In this document: one piece after another, positions 16,421-22,771 of the stretch
How positions within the stretch are numbered: position 1 is the first letter of the stretch
Layout: each line of letters starts with the position of its first letter
The notes under the pieces: generated by a model
Database searches by the model: none
The model's input: only the letters and a program-made list of their open reading frames with translations
Told to the model about the DNA's origin: nothing
Program-made: the position numbers and the translations under genes
Origin: Nitrincola iocasae
GTDB lineage: Bacteria > Pseudomonadota > Gammaproteobacteria > Pseudomonadales > Balneatricaceae
Assembly: GCF_008727795.1 (NCBI RefSeq)
Contig: NZ_CP044222.1
Span: forward strand, 2,542,001-2,606,000
Direction of reading: 5' to 3'
DNA length: 64,000 nucleotides

Positions 16421-16479
16421 GCTTAACACTTGACGATAAAAGCGTAGCTTTTGGGGTTAAGTGCTTACTTTTGTTAGAA
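16421..16479 (-). repeat. integron attC site 3 (59 bp)
   Basis: Exactly 59 bp, the classical '59-base element' length. Minus strand: R'' TTCTAAC (16479-16473), L'' around AAGCACTTAA, a central AAAAGC/GCTTTT hairpin, L' TCAAGTG and R' GTTAAGC (16427-16421). The DUF2726 stop codon lies within R''. Confidence 0.85.
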
Positions 16480-17349
16480 AACTGGGTAGCTAAAGCTACC
16501 ACAAGTAGTTGAACAACTTGGACTTAATTTTGAGCAAAAGTCGTCAATAATAATTCTGAACTCATTGAAGGATACCGCCTGGATATTACCCAAGAAGTAA
16601 TCATTTAATTTTTTGTCTAAATCAAATATAGCAAGCATGCTGATTAAATCACCAATATATACAGCAGTATATAGTTGCCGACGCATTCCAGTTTTCACAT
16701 AGATAACGTTTTCATTATCAACTTCAACCCAGCAAATACAACGATAGCTATCATTTTTGTCAACTCCCACCCAGTTTGACGGAGATGGCTGACTTATCTT
16801 TTTGGATTTATATAGATTCTGTATTTCTACCTGTATATTGGATGAAATCCAATAAGGCCATCTATTACCTTTTCCATCATCAAAAAATGAGCATAGATCA
16901 AAAGGCTCATCATACGGGACGATTCCATTCTTCTGTGCTTCGTAGAAGGCTTTTTCCAAAAACCAGACATCAATAAAATATGTTAAGAGGTCAATTCCTT
17001 TGTATTTTCTATTGATGTAGTTGGAATTTATACACAGAATGGGATGATTAAATTTTTCACATAAAGATTCTTTTAACCGATCATTCCTAATTTGTTTAGC
17101 ATCTGTAGTGTGTTGTTTACCGTCATACTCTACACTAAAAAGCGGCATGTAATTATCATCCGTGACAACAAAATCAAAATGTGCTTTAAGACAATAGCTA
17201 TACTCTTCCGCAGCAATTCCACTGCCGGATATTGGAAAAACATCAGCAAGCCTAACCTTTGCGAAAACATGCGCATTACTTTCGATAGAGCTTTTCAGCT
17301 TATCAAAAGTTATCTCTTCATATTTATTTAGCAGCCTGAGGTTAGTCAT
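16474..17349 (-). CDS. DUF2726 / PD-(D/E)XK-like cassette protein
   Basis: 291 residues. Residues about 28-110 match the DUF2726 pattern: 'VFAKVRLADVFP', then 'FDFVVTDDNYMPLFSVEYDG' with KQH following, and 'RLKESLCEKFNHPILCI'. The D...E-x-D-G-K arrangement resembles the PD-(D/E)XK nuclease core. The rest is not recognised. Start ATG 17349 is 15 bases after the attC core, with only a weak GAGA upstream. Very AT-rich compared with core genes, consistent with transfer. A nucleic-acid-cutting role is inference. Confidence 0.7.
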   Translation of the reverse strand: MTNLRLLNKYEEITFDKLKSSIESNAHVFAKVRLADVFPISGSGIAAEEYSYCLKAHFDFVVTDDNYMPLFSVEYDGKQHTTDAKQIRNDRLKESLCEKFNHPILCINSNYINRKYKGIDLLTYFIDVWFLEKAFYEAQKNGIVPYDEPFDLCSFFDDGKGNRWPYWISSNIQVEIQNLYKSKKISQPSPSNWVGVDKNDSYRCICWVEVDNENVIYVKTGMRRQLYTAVYIGDLISMLAIFDLDKKLNDYFLGNIQAVSFNEFRIIIDDFCSKLSPSCSTTCGSFSYPVF

Positions 17350-17357
17350 ATCGTATT

Positions 17358-17417
17358 CTCTAACGCCCGCGTAAAGCGCGCGAGGTACGAGCGTCGCATT
17401 TGACGCAATTGTTAAAT
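17358..17417 (-). repeat. integron attC site 4 (60 bp)
   Basis: Minus strand: R'' ATTTAAC (17417-17411), AATTGCGTC L'' region, central CGCGCTTTACGCG-type hairpin, R' GTTAGAG (17364-17358). R'' is the exact complement of the GTTAAAT core at the far 5' boundary of the same cassette (17809-17803), as expected for a cassette that was once circular. Confidence 0.85.
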
Positions 17418-17420
17418 CTT

Positions 17421-17789
17421 TTAGTCAATTCTCCGCCCCAAGATTTTTGCGACTATCCCGGCAATACCTTTTTCTGTGCGTTGAGCATTTGCCCCAAAGA
17501 AATGGTTGCGGATAGCGAAAAATGCTCCCACTATCAGGCAGGCATTTCCAACCCAAGCCGTTAACCGGATAAGTCGGCCATATCGTGCCTCCAGAATAGG
17601 ATAGAACTGACTACCCTCTTGCGCGGCAAGTTGACCTTCAAGATAGCCACCTAATCCAATATAAATTAGAAAGTACGCAAAAAGGCCAACAAGTAGCGCC
17701 CCCCACCAAGGAAGACGGGAGGCAACGCGAACGACATCGGTTACCACCGATCCGAGATTATTATTTCTGCGATATCTGCGACCCATCAT
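17421..17789 (-). CDS. small membrane protein, first cassette of the array
   Basis: 122 residues; basic N-terminus (MMGRRYRRNNN), then hydrophobic segments near residues 30-50 and 80-98. No recognised family. It opens the array: about 20 bases upstream of its ATG is the boundary core GTTAAAT, and upstream of that a promoter-like sequence. Membrane location is predicted, function unknown. Confidence 0.75.
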   Translation of the reverse strand: MMGRRYRRNNNLGSVVTDVVRVASRLPWWGALLVGLFAYFLIYIGLGGYLEGQLAAQEGSQFYPILEARYGRLIRLTAWVGNACLIVGAFFAIRNHFFGANAQRTEKGIAGIVAKILGRRID

Positions 17790-17802
17790 AATCCCCAGTT
17801 GA

Positions 17803-17809
17803 GATTTAA
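17803..17809 (-). repeat. 5' boundary core of the cassette array (GTTAAAT)
   Basis: GTTAAAT on the minus strand fits the GTTRRRY recombination core exactly and is complementary to R'' of attC 4. No second half of an attC follows on the upstream side, so it is either an attI-like site or a secondary insertion site. Confidence 0.6.
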
Positions 17810-17816
17810 CATTTAT

Positions 17817-17844
17817 ATCATAGCCCCAAAGACCACTATACCAA
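17817..17844 (-). promoter_or_regulatory. Pc-like promoter reading into the cassette array
   Basis: Minus strand TTGGTA (17844-17839), 16-base spacer, TATGAT (17822-17817; 5/6 match to the -10 consensus). Its start point would fall at or just before the boundary core, so it could drive the array. Confidence 0.5.
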
Positions 17845-18200
17845 TACGACTAACCCTGCACTTTAATTGGCAAAACCCAGAGCTGATCTATCTTCCCACA
17901 CATGTACAGCCTCGATACCGGTAGGCAAACAGGTCATCAAGGCCACTATCCCGATATTATGCAGTCTTATCGCACAGAGAAAGCCTATTGCGGTTGTGTA
18001 AACGGGCAGCATCCAAAAAACACAGCTAACTCGCTGAGCACCAAGCAGGCTACCGCACGGCCTGTGTCATATTACAGTCGCCGTATATCCAGATTGTCTA
18101 TAATGGATTAAAACAGGCAAAGTAGATTGCTGCAAGCTTTGTTGTGAGTGTTAAAACAGCGCTATTAGCCACTCTGTAGAGCTATTGAGGCAGTAGAAAA
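17845..18200. other. gap without a supported gene
   Basis: About 356 bp between the array promoter and the Trp-rich protein gene. I looked for an integrase, an attI simple-site pair and protein fragments in all frames and saw none. A 69-codon open frame (17902-18111, +) has no recognisable similarity or ribosome site. A TATAAT occurs at 18099-18104 (+) without a good -35 partner. Confidence 0.6.
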
Positions 18201-18416
18201 TTACTTCCAACCCATTCGCCATTCTGCCTCATTCTTTAGTGTCTGCCAGGGAAAACTGTACACTTGCCGGGTCAGCACCGCCTCTAGCAAACACGCCACC
18301 ACCCGCTCCTGCTCGTCCCGAACCAATTCCGTGACCATGAAGTGTTTCTCTTTATTATGCGGCGTAACGGCTGTCCATTTGCTGCGTAGAAGCTTTTCTG
18401 GATTGATGATGTTCAC
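18201..18416 (-). CDS. TIGR02450-family Trp-rich small protein
   Basis: 71 residues with 'LLRSKWTAVTPHNKEKHFMV' and a C-terminal 'SFPWQTLKNEAEWRMGW', matching the TIGR02450 Trp-rich family (small, conserved in marine gammaproteobacteria; function unknown). It is a single gene. A 22-bp sequence 21 bp upstream of its start recurs near 29.1 kb. Confidence 0.85.
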   Translation of the reverse strand: MNIINPEKLLRSKWTAVTPHNKEKHFMVTELVRDEQERVVACLLEAVLTRQVYSFPWQTLKNEAEWRMGWK

Positions 18417-18436
18417 TGTTTATCTCCACCCAACTG

Positions 18437-18458
18437 AAAACCTATTGAACTGACTCAT
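18437..18458. repeat. 22-bp intergenic repeat, copy 1
   Basis: Begins AAAACCTATTGAACTGACTC. It matches 29108-29129 at 21 of 22 positions. It lies upstream of the Trp-rich protein gene. Confidence 0.6.
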
Positions 18459-18525
18459 GCCATTTGAACGTTGGCGTAACCAAAATGGATCAGGTTGTAA
18501 CCTGGGAGCGCAATGGCTGGCGCGG

Positions 18526-18597
18526 TGGAGCCCTCAGGTTCGCATCAGCAGTACCGACTTTTAAAGAGGATGCGGGTTGTGAGGTCCATTAAGAGGC
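18526..18597. repeat. degenerate remnant of the tautomerase-gene region
   Basis: The left half resembles 20860-20898 (shared text AGCAGTACCGA...TTTTAAA) and the right half, directly joined, resembles 21188-21220 (GGGTTGTGAG, TCCATTAAGAGGCC). In the downstream copy about 290 bp of tautomerase coding sequence separates the two. It therefore looks like the stub of a second tautomerase copy after an internal deletion. It sits in the otherwise empty 18417-18795 gap upstream of mesX; I see no gene in the remainder. Confidence 0.6.
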
Positions 18598-18795
18598 CTT
18601 TAGGAGGGATAAATTAATAACTCTCATGGAGAAGTGAAATATCATCGTTTTCATTCATGTTGATTTGAACGTATAAAGTACACACAGCCTTCAAGCACAG
18701 ACGACAGACCGGAGAGCTATTGGCGAACCCAGCAACAACAAACAGCACATTCAGGGTTTGTCTCAGCAAATGAGTAAAAGGGATACCAGACAACG

Positions 18796-19770
18796 ATGAA
18801 TCAAGATTTCACTTTTAGTATTAAGCGTATTCGTTTCGATGAGCACTATCAGCCGTCGGACAGTACCCGTATCACCACCAACTTTGCCAACCTGGCAAGG
18901 GGTGAGTGTCGCCAGCAGAATTTGCACCATGCTCTGAAGATGATTGACAATCGTTTTAATGCGTTAGCGCATTGGGATAACCCCAACAGCGATCGCTACT
19001 CTGTCGAGCTGGAAATCATTTCCGTTGATATGGAAATCGAAGGCCAGGGTGACAGCTTTCCCTCGATTGAAGTGTTGAAAACCAACATTGTGGATCATGC
19101 CACCAATGAACGCATTGAAGGGATTGTTGGTAACAACTTCTCTTCCTATGTGCGGGATTATGATTTTAGCGTATTGCTACTTGATCATAATAAGCAACAA
19201 GCCCAATTCAGCATCCCGGAGAATTTTGGCGATCTGCATGGCAAGCTTTTCAAGTACTTCGTCAGCTCAAAAGCCTATCAGCAGCATTTCAAAAAGCCAC
19301 CAGTGATTTGTTTGAGCGTTTCGGATAACAAGACCTATCACCGCACGGAGAACCAGCATCCGGTATTAGGCGTGGAATACCAGCCAAACGAATCATCGCT
19401 GACCGAGCTGTATTTCAAAAAAATGGGACTGGACGTTCGCTATTTTATGCCACCCAACAGTGTCGCGCCTTTGGCCTTCTATTTCTTTGGTGATTTGCTG
19501 AACGATTACACTAACCTTGAGCTGATTAGCACCATCAGCACCATGGAAACCTTTCAAAAGATTTACCGGCCAGAAATTTATAATGCCAACGCTGTCGCCG
19601 GAAAATGCTATCGACCGAATTTGAAAAACCCGGATCACTCAATCACACACATAGTGTATGACCGGGAAGAGCGCAGCACCTTAGCCATCGCACAGGGGAA
19701 GTTTGCTGAAGAGCACTTTATCAAACCCTATCGTGCCGTTCTGGATCAATGGTCAGCTAACTACGCTTAA
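18796..19770 (+). CDS. mesX: MesX, partner of methionine synthase MesD (DUF1852)
   Basis: 324 residues, DUF1852 family throughout ('FSIKRIRFDEHYQPSDSTRI' at the start). DUF1852 proteins (MesX) are required partners of the folate-independent methionine synthase MesD, and the activity needs oxygen (established for the family; details unresolved). It is followed 24 bp later by mesD, the family's invariable neighbour. The ATG at 18796 lacks a strong ribosome site. No MetJ box or SAM riboswitch was recognised upstream. Confidence 0.88.
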   Translation: MNQDFTFSIKRIRFDEHYQPSDSTRITTNFANLARGECRQQNLHHALKMIDNRFNALAHWDNPNSDRYSVELEIISVDMEIEGQGDSFPSIEVLKTNIVDHATNERIEGIVGNNFSSYVRDYDFSVLLLDHNKQQAQFSIPENFGDLHGKLFKYFVSSKAYQQHFKKPPVICLSVSDNKTYHRTENQHPVLGVEYQPNESSLTELYFKKMGLDVRYFMPPNSVAPLAFYFFGDLLNDYTNLELISTISTMETFQKIYRPEIYNANAVAGKCYRPNLKNPDHSITHIVYDREERSTLAIAQGKFAEEHFIKPYRAVLDQWSANYA

Positions 19771-19794
19771 TTAATCACTCAGATAAAAGTATTT

Positions 19795-20829
19795 ATGATG
19801 AAAACACTATTACCGACATCAACAGCAGGCAGCTTACCTAAACCCTCCTGGCTGGCACAACCTGAGACACTCTGGTCACCCTGGAAATTGCAGGGTGAGG
19901 AACTCATTCACGGCAAACAGGATGCGCTACGTCTGTCATTGCAGGAACAACAACAGGCAGGTATCGATATTGTCAGTGACGGTGAACAAACGCGCCAACA
20001 CTTTGTGACAACCTTTATTGAACACCTGAGTGGAGTTGATTTTGAGAAGCGTAAAACGGTCCGAATTCGTAACCGTTATGATGCCAGTGTGCCAACCGTA
20101 GTGGGCCCTGTTTCCCGACAAAAACCCGTTTTTGTTGAAGATGCCAGGTTTTTACGTCAGCAAACCACGCAACCGATAAAATGGGCGTTGCCAGGCCCGA
20201 TGACAATGATCGACACGCTGTATGATGACCACTATAAAAGCCGTGAAAAACTCGCCTGGGAATTTGCCAAAATACTGAATCAGGAAGCGAAAGAGCTAGA
20301 GGCAGCGGGTGTGGATATCATTCAATTTGATGAGCCTGCCTTTAACGTGTTTTTTGATGATGTGAATGCCTGGGGCATTGCCTGTCTGGAAAGAGCCATC
20401 GAAGGGCTGAAATGCGAAACGGCCGTCCATATCTGCTATGGCTATGGCATCAAAGCCAATACCGATTGGAAAAAAACCCTGGGCTCGGAGTGGCGGCAAT
20501 ACGAAGAAGCGTTCCCGAAACTGCAAAAATCCAATATCGATATTATCTCGCTCGAATGTCACAACTCACATGTACCCATGGAACTACTGGAGTTGATCCG
20601 GGGTAAAAAAGTGATGGTCGGCGCCATCGATGTGGCAACCGACACCATCGAGACACCCGAGGAAGTCGCGGATACGCTGAGAAAGGCCCTGCAATTTGTC
20701 GATGCCGACAAGCTGTATCCTTGCACTAACTGCGGTATGGCACCTTTATCCCGTCAGGTTGCAACAGGCAAGCTCAGCGCCTTGGCAGCAGGGGCACAAA
20801 TTGTGCGCAATGAATTACTTGCCAGATAA
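19795..20829 (+). CDS. mesD: MesD, short B12-independent methionine synthase
   Basis: 344 residues, equal to the C-terminal catalytic half of MetE only. 'TSTAGSLPKPSWL' opens the homocysteine-site barrel; zinc ligands are the His and Cys in 'VHICYG' and the Cys in 'CTNCGMAPL', and 'IIQFDEPAF' is conserved. There is no MetE folate-binding N-terminal half, so the methyl donor is not the usual tri-glutamyl folate (established for core-MetE families). It forms an operon with mesX. It could be an alternative or the only route to methionine here; the window holds no metE or metH. Confidence 0.88.
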   Translation: MMKTLLPTSTAGSLPKPSWLAQPETLWSPWKLQGEELIHGKQDALRLSLQEQQQAGIDIVSDGEQTRQHFVTTFIEHLSGVDFEKRKTVRIRNRYDASVPTVVGPVSRQKPVFVEDARFLRQQTTQPIKWALPGPMTMIDTLYDDHYKSREKLAWEFAKILNQEAKELEAAGVDIIQFDEPAFNVFFDDVNAWGIACLERAIEGLKCETAVHICYGYGIKANTDWKKTLGSEWRQYEEAFPKLQKSNIDIISLECHNSHVPMELLELIRGKKVMVGAIDVATDTIETPEEVADTLRKALQFVDADKLYPCTNCGMAPLSRQVATGKLSALAAGAQIVRNELLAR

Positions 20830-20844
20830 GATCCACAGGCTGAG

Positions 20845-20868
20845 GGTTACTTTAAACCGGTAGCCCTC
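20845..20868. repeat. 24-bp direct repeat, copy 1
   Basis: Identical to 21811-21834; starts GGTTACTTTAAACCGG. The two copies flank the tautomerase-MarR pair. Copy 1 lies just after mesD. Confidence 0.75.
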
Positions 20869-20893
20869 AGGTTCACATCAGCAGTACCGATTT

Positions 20894-21283
20894 TTAAAAA
20901 TGGTATCGGTACTCTTGAGTCTTGCCTGCGTAGCCGTATGCGGTAGCCCGTACGTCTTGAACGTAAACATAGCTCACTTCATGCAGATCTCCGAGCAATT
21001 TGCTAAACCCGTCAAATGCGGCATGGATATACTCGACCTTCTCAGCTTTGGTGTTTGTCTCATCTGTGATTTTGATATCAAAGTAGACACTTTGTTTACC
21101 AAGCTCTGCTAGAGATGTTCCACCAATGATCCAGTCTTCTGGATCAACGTAGTCGATTGCGATTGACGTTACCTCCGGCTTTTTCTTGAGGATCCGGGTT
21201 GTGAGATCCATTAAGAGGCCGGAAATGGACTTTGTCATTTCCGGAGATTTTTTTGCACTTACTTTGACGTTGAGAATGGGCAT
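20894..21283 (-). CDS. tautomerase-superfamily protein (4-OT/MIF-like)
   Basis: 129 residues starting 'MPILNVKVSAKKS'. After Met removal, the exposed Pro-1 is the catalytic base of the tautomerase superfamily. The 129-residue length fits the longer 'tautomerase family' (PptA/MIF-like) group. It is downstream of a MarR gene in the same direction, and both have the same operator-like sequence in front. Substrate unknown. Confidence 0.85.
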   Translation of the reverse strand: MPILNVKVSAKKSPEMTKSISGLLMDLTTRILKKKPEVTSIAIDYVDPEDWIIGGTSLAELGKQSVYFDIKITDETNTKAEKVEYIHAAFDGFSKLLGDLHEVSYVYVQDVRATAYGYAGKTQEYRYHF

Positions 21284-21296
21284 AGTTGATTTCCTT

Positions 21297-21318
21297 TAGT
21301 TAGCTTTGCAACTATATA
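21297..21318. promoter_or_regulatory. probable MarR operator upstream of tautomerase
   Basis: TAGTTAGC-TT-TGCAACTATA sequence, 14 bp before the tautomerase start. It matches 21769-21790 at 20 of 22 positions, and both contain the TAGTT...AACTA inverted repeat. Confidence 0.55.
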
Positions 21319-21331
21319 GATATAAAAACAC

Positions 21332-21748
21332 TCACTTTAAGGCGGAGCGCACACCACGAACCTTGTTCACCGTATCAGCAAAAACTTCTTCTCCGATGGT
21401 GTGCTTAATTCTTGTCGTCACGACCCCACTAGCTTCATTGAGCGCCGCATGAATTTCGACCGCCGCCGCTGTCGGCTGAACGGTTTGCTCTCGACCATCC
21501 TGTTCGGAACTTATGCGCTGAATAAAGCCCTTCGCCGCAAGACCATCAAGTGCGCGTGTTGCTGTAGGTCGTGATATGGCCATGGATTCAGCAATTTCAC
21601 GCTGGAGCAAACCGGGCCTATCCAACACCGTCCGAAGCATAAATGCTTGGGGCGGTGTTAACCCAAAAGGCGCAAAGGCATCAGCCCACTCTTTCTCAAG
21701 TTGTCGAGCCAGCGCAGTTGTATTGAAGTAGAGGCAATATTCAAACAT
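21332..21748 (-). CDS. MarR-family regulator
   Basis: 138 residues from ATG 21748 ('MFEYCLYFNTTALARQLEKE'), the family's typical start; the open frame extends ten codons further to a TTG but would then overlap the operator. HTH around 'LLQREIAESMAISRPTATRAL', wing 'RISSEQDGREQTVQPTAAAV'. It probably represses itself and the tautomerase through the duplicated operator. Confidence 0.88.
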   Translation of the reverse strand: MFEYCLYFNTTALARQLEKEWADAFAPFGLTPPQAFMLRTVLDRPGLLQREIAESMAISRPTATRALDGLAAKGFIQRISSEQDGREQTVQPTAAAVEIHAALNEASGVVTTRIKHTIGEEVFADTVNKVRGVRSALK

Positions 21749-21768
21749 AGCCACAGTGTAGCCACATG

Positions 21769-21790
21769 TAGTTAGCAATGCAACTATATA
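21769..21790. promoter_or_regulatory. probable MarR operator upstream of its own gene
   Basis: Near-palindrome TAGTT-A-GCA-A-TGC-AACTA, 20 bp upstream of the chosen MarR start and nearly identical to the copy upstream of the tautomerase. Confidence 0.55.
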
Positions 21791-21810
21791 AGCAGGGAAT
21801 CACGAAAAGA

Positions 21811-21834
21811 GGTTACTTTAAACCGGTAGCCCTC
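21811..21834. repeat. 24-bp direct repeat, copy 2
   Basis: Identical to 20845-20868. It lies upstream of the MarR gene, so the pair bounds a 966-bp two-gene module. Confidence 0.75.
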
Positions 21835-21902
21835 TGCACAATCATCGGCGTGTGAGGGGTATTCCCGGTTACCCGATTAGTTGTCCTGAGAGCGCAACGA
21901 AT

Positions 21903-22166
21903 CTAATAGTGATAACGACACGAAATGATCGTAATCGCAGTATCATCCACTGCATAGACGAATCGATTCGTATCATCTATACGCCGCGACCAAAAACCAG
22001 CCAAGTTTTCCTTTAATGGTTCAGGTTTACCAATACCTTCAAAAGGTGAGCGTCTAACGTCGTTTAACAGCTTATTTATTCGTTTAAGCGTTTTTTTGTC
22101 CTGGGTTTGCCAATACAGGTAATCCGTCCAGGATTCGTCAGTCCATGACAGTAGACGACTACTCAT
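21903..22166 (-). CDS. yoeB: YoeB-type toxin (Txe/YoeB mRNA interferase)
   Basis: 87-residue ribosome-dependent mRNA-cleaving toxin. The catalytic residues known for YoeB are visible: Glu in 'KPEPLKENL', Arg in 'WSRRID' and the C-terminal His-Tyr in 'CRYHY'. It overlaps the antitoxin by 8 bp, so translation is coupled. The full family length is present and it appears intact. Confidence 0.93.
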   Translation of the reverse strand: MSSRLLSWTDESWTDYLYWQTQDKKTLKRINKLLNDVRRSPFEGIGKPEPLKENLAGFWSRRIDDTNRFVYAVDDTAITIISCRYHY

Positions 22167-22413
22167 CTATCAAATCTCTACTCGTTACTTTACCAGCTTT
22201 AAATTGTGCAATTGAGCGATTCAAATGCTCAGCATTTGCTGGTGAGCGCAGCAGGTGCACTGTTTCCATCAGACTATTGTAGTAATCTAGCGACATAACA
22301 ACAGCATCTTCCGAATCACGGCGGGTAATCACCGCTGTATCTGCGTCATTAACGACAGAGTCTAGCACCGCTTTCAGACTATTTCTTGCTTCAGTAAAAG
22401 ACACAATTCTCAT
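22159..22413 (-). CDS. yefM: YefM-type antitoxin (Phd/YefM)
   Basis: 84-residue antitoxin: N-terminal 'FTEARNSLKAVLDSVVNDAD' and 'AVVMSLDYYNSLMETVHLL' form the DNA-binding Phd/YefM fold, and the C-terminal tail wraps the toxin. It is the first gene of the pair; TGTACA-containing operators lie upstream. Confidence 0.93.
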   Translation of the reverse strand: MRIVSFTEARNSLKAVLDSVVNDADTAVITRRDSEDAVVMSLDYYNSLMETVHLLRSPANAEHLNRSIAQFKAGKVTSRDLIDE

Positions 22414-22425
22414 AGAACCTCCACA

Positions 22426-22487
22426 TGTACATTTTACCGGACAAGTATAGCCTCAAACCCTAACATGTACAATAAAACGCACATGTA
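22426..22487 (-). promoter_or_regulatory. yefM-yoeB promoter and operator
   Basis: Minus-strand -35 TTGTAC (22472-22467), 17-base spacer, -10 TATACT (22449-22444). TGTACA hexamers, the core known for E. coli YefM-YoeB binding, occur at 22466-22471 (overlapping the -35) and 22426-22431 (in the leader); a partial copy (TGTA) is at 22484-22487. Confidence 0.75.
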
Positions 22488-22510
22488 GATTATGATAGCT
22501 AACGAGCCTG

Positions 22511-22648
22511 TCAGATTAGACATTTTGAAATCAAAATCCACAGCATCGACAGCGCCTGCTTCATTCTGTTAATTGTTTCGAGGCTCTCTGCGGCATAGTC
22601 AGCAACTCTGATTACTGGATCAAACTTCATCAAAGTACTGCTGTCCAT
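22511..22648 (-). CDS. possible 45-residue protein
   Basis: ATG 22648 is preceded by GGAGGG at a 7-base spacing, an excellent ribosome site. The product (MDSSTLMKFDPVIRVADYAA...) ends at TGA 22511. No family recognised. It lies between yefM and the DNA ligase gene in a 358-bp stretch without other genes. Could be real or a remnant. Confidence 0.35.
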   Translation of the reverse strand: MDSSTLMKFDPVIRVADYAAESLETINRMKQALSMLWILISKCLI

Positions 22649-22771
22649 GTGAATACCCTCCAGCTTTTAGATAAATGTGCAGCTGTTCCGTTGATGCATA
22701 ATTCCCAGTACTGTAATCTATTCGTACAGCTAGCGCAGGAGCGCTTCAACTTACTGACAAGCAAGGATGCT

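Noticed and set aside
17902..18111. 69-codon frame in the gap after the cassette array
   Set aside because: No ribosome site, no similarity recognised, and odd composition; considered as a possible integrase remnant but no tyrosine-recombinase motif is present in any frame.
18600..18795. MetJ box or SAM riboswitch upstream of mesX
   Set aside because: AGACGACAG near 18701 resembles one MetJ half-site only weakly and is not repeated; no riboswitch-like pairing was recognised.
22649..22771. 41-codon N-terminal extension of the exported DNA ligase
   Set aside because: It would bury the signal peptide inside the protein; a ribosome site fits the start at 22772 or 22775.
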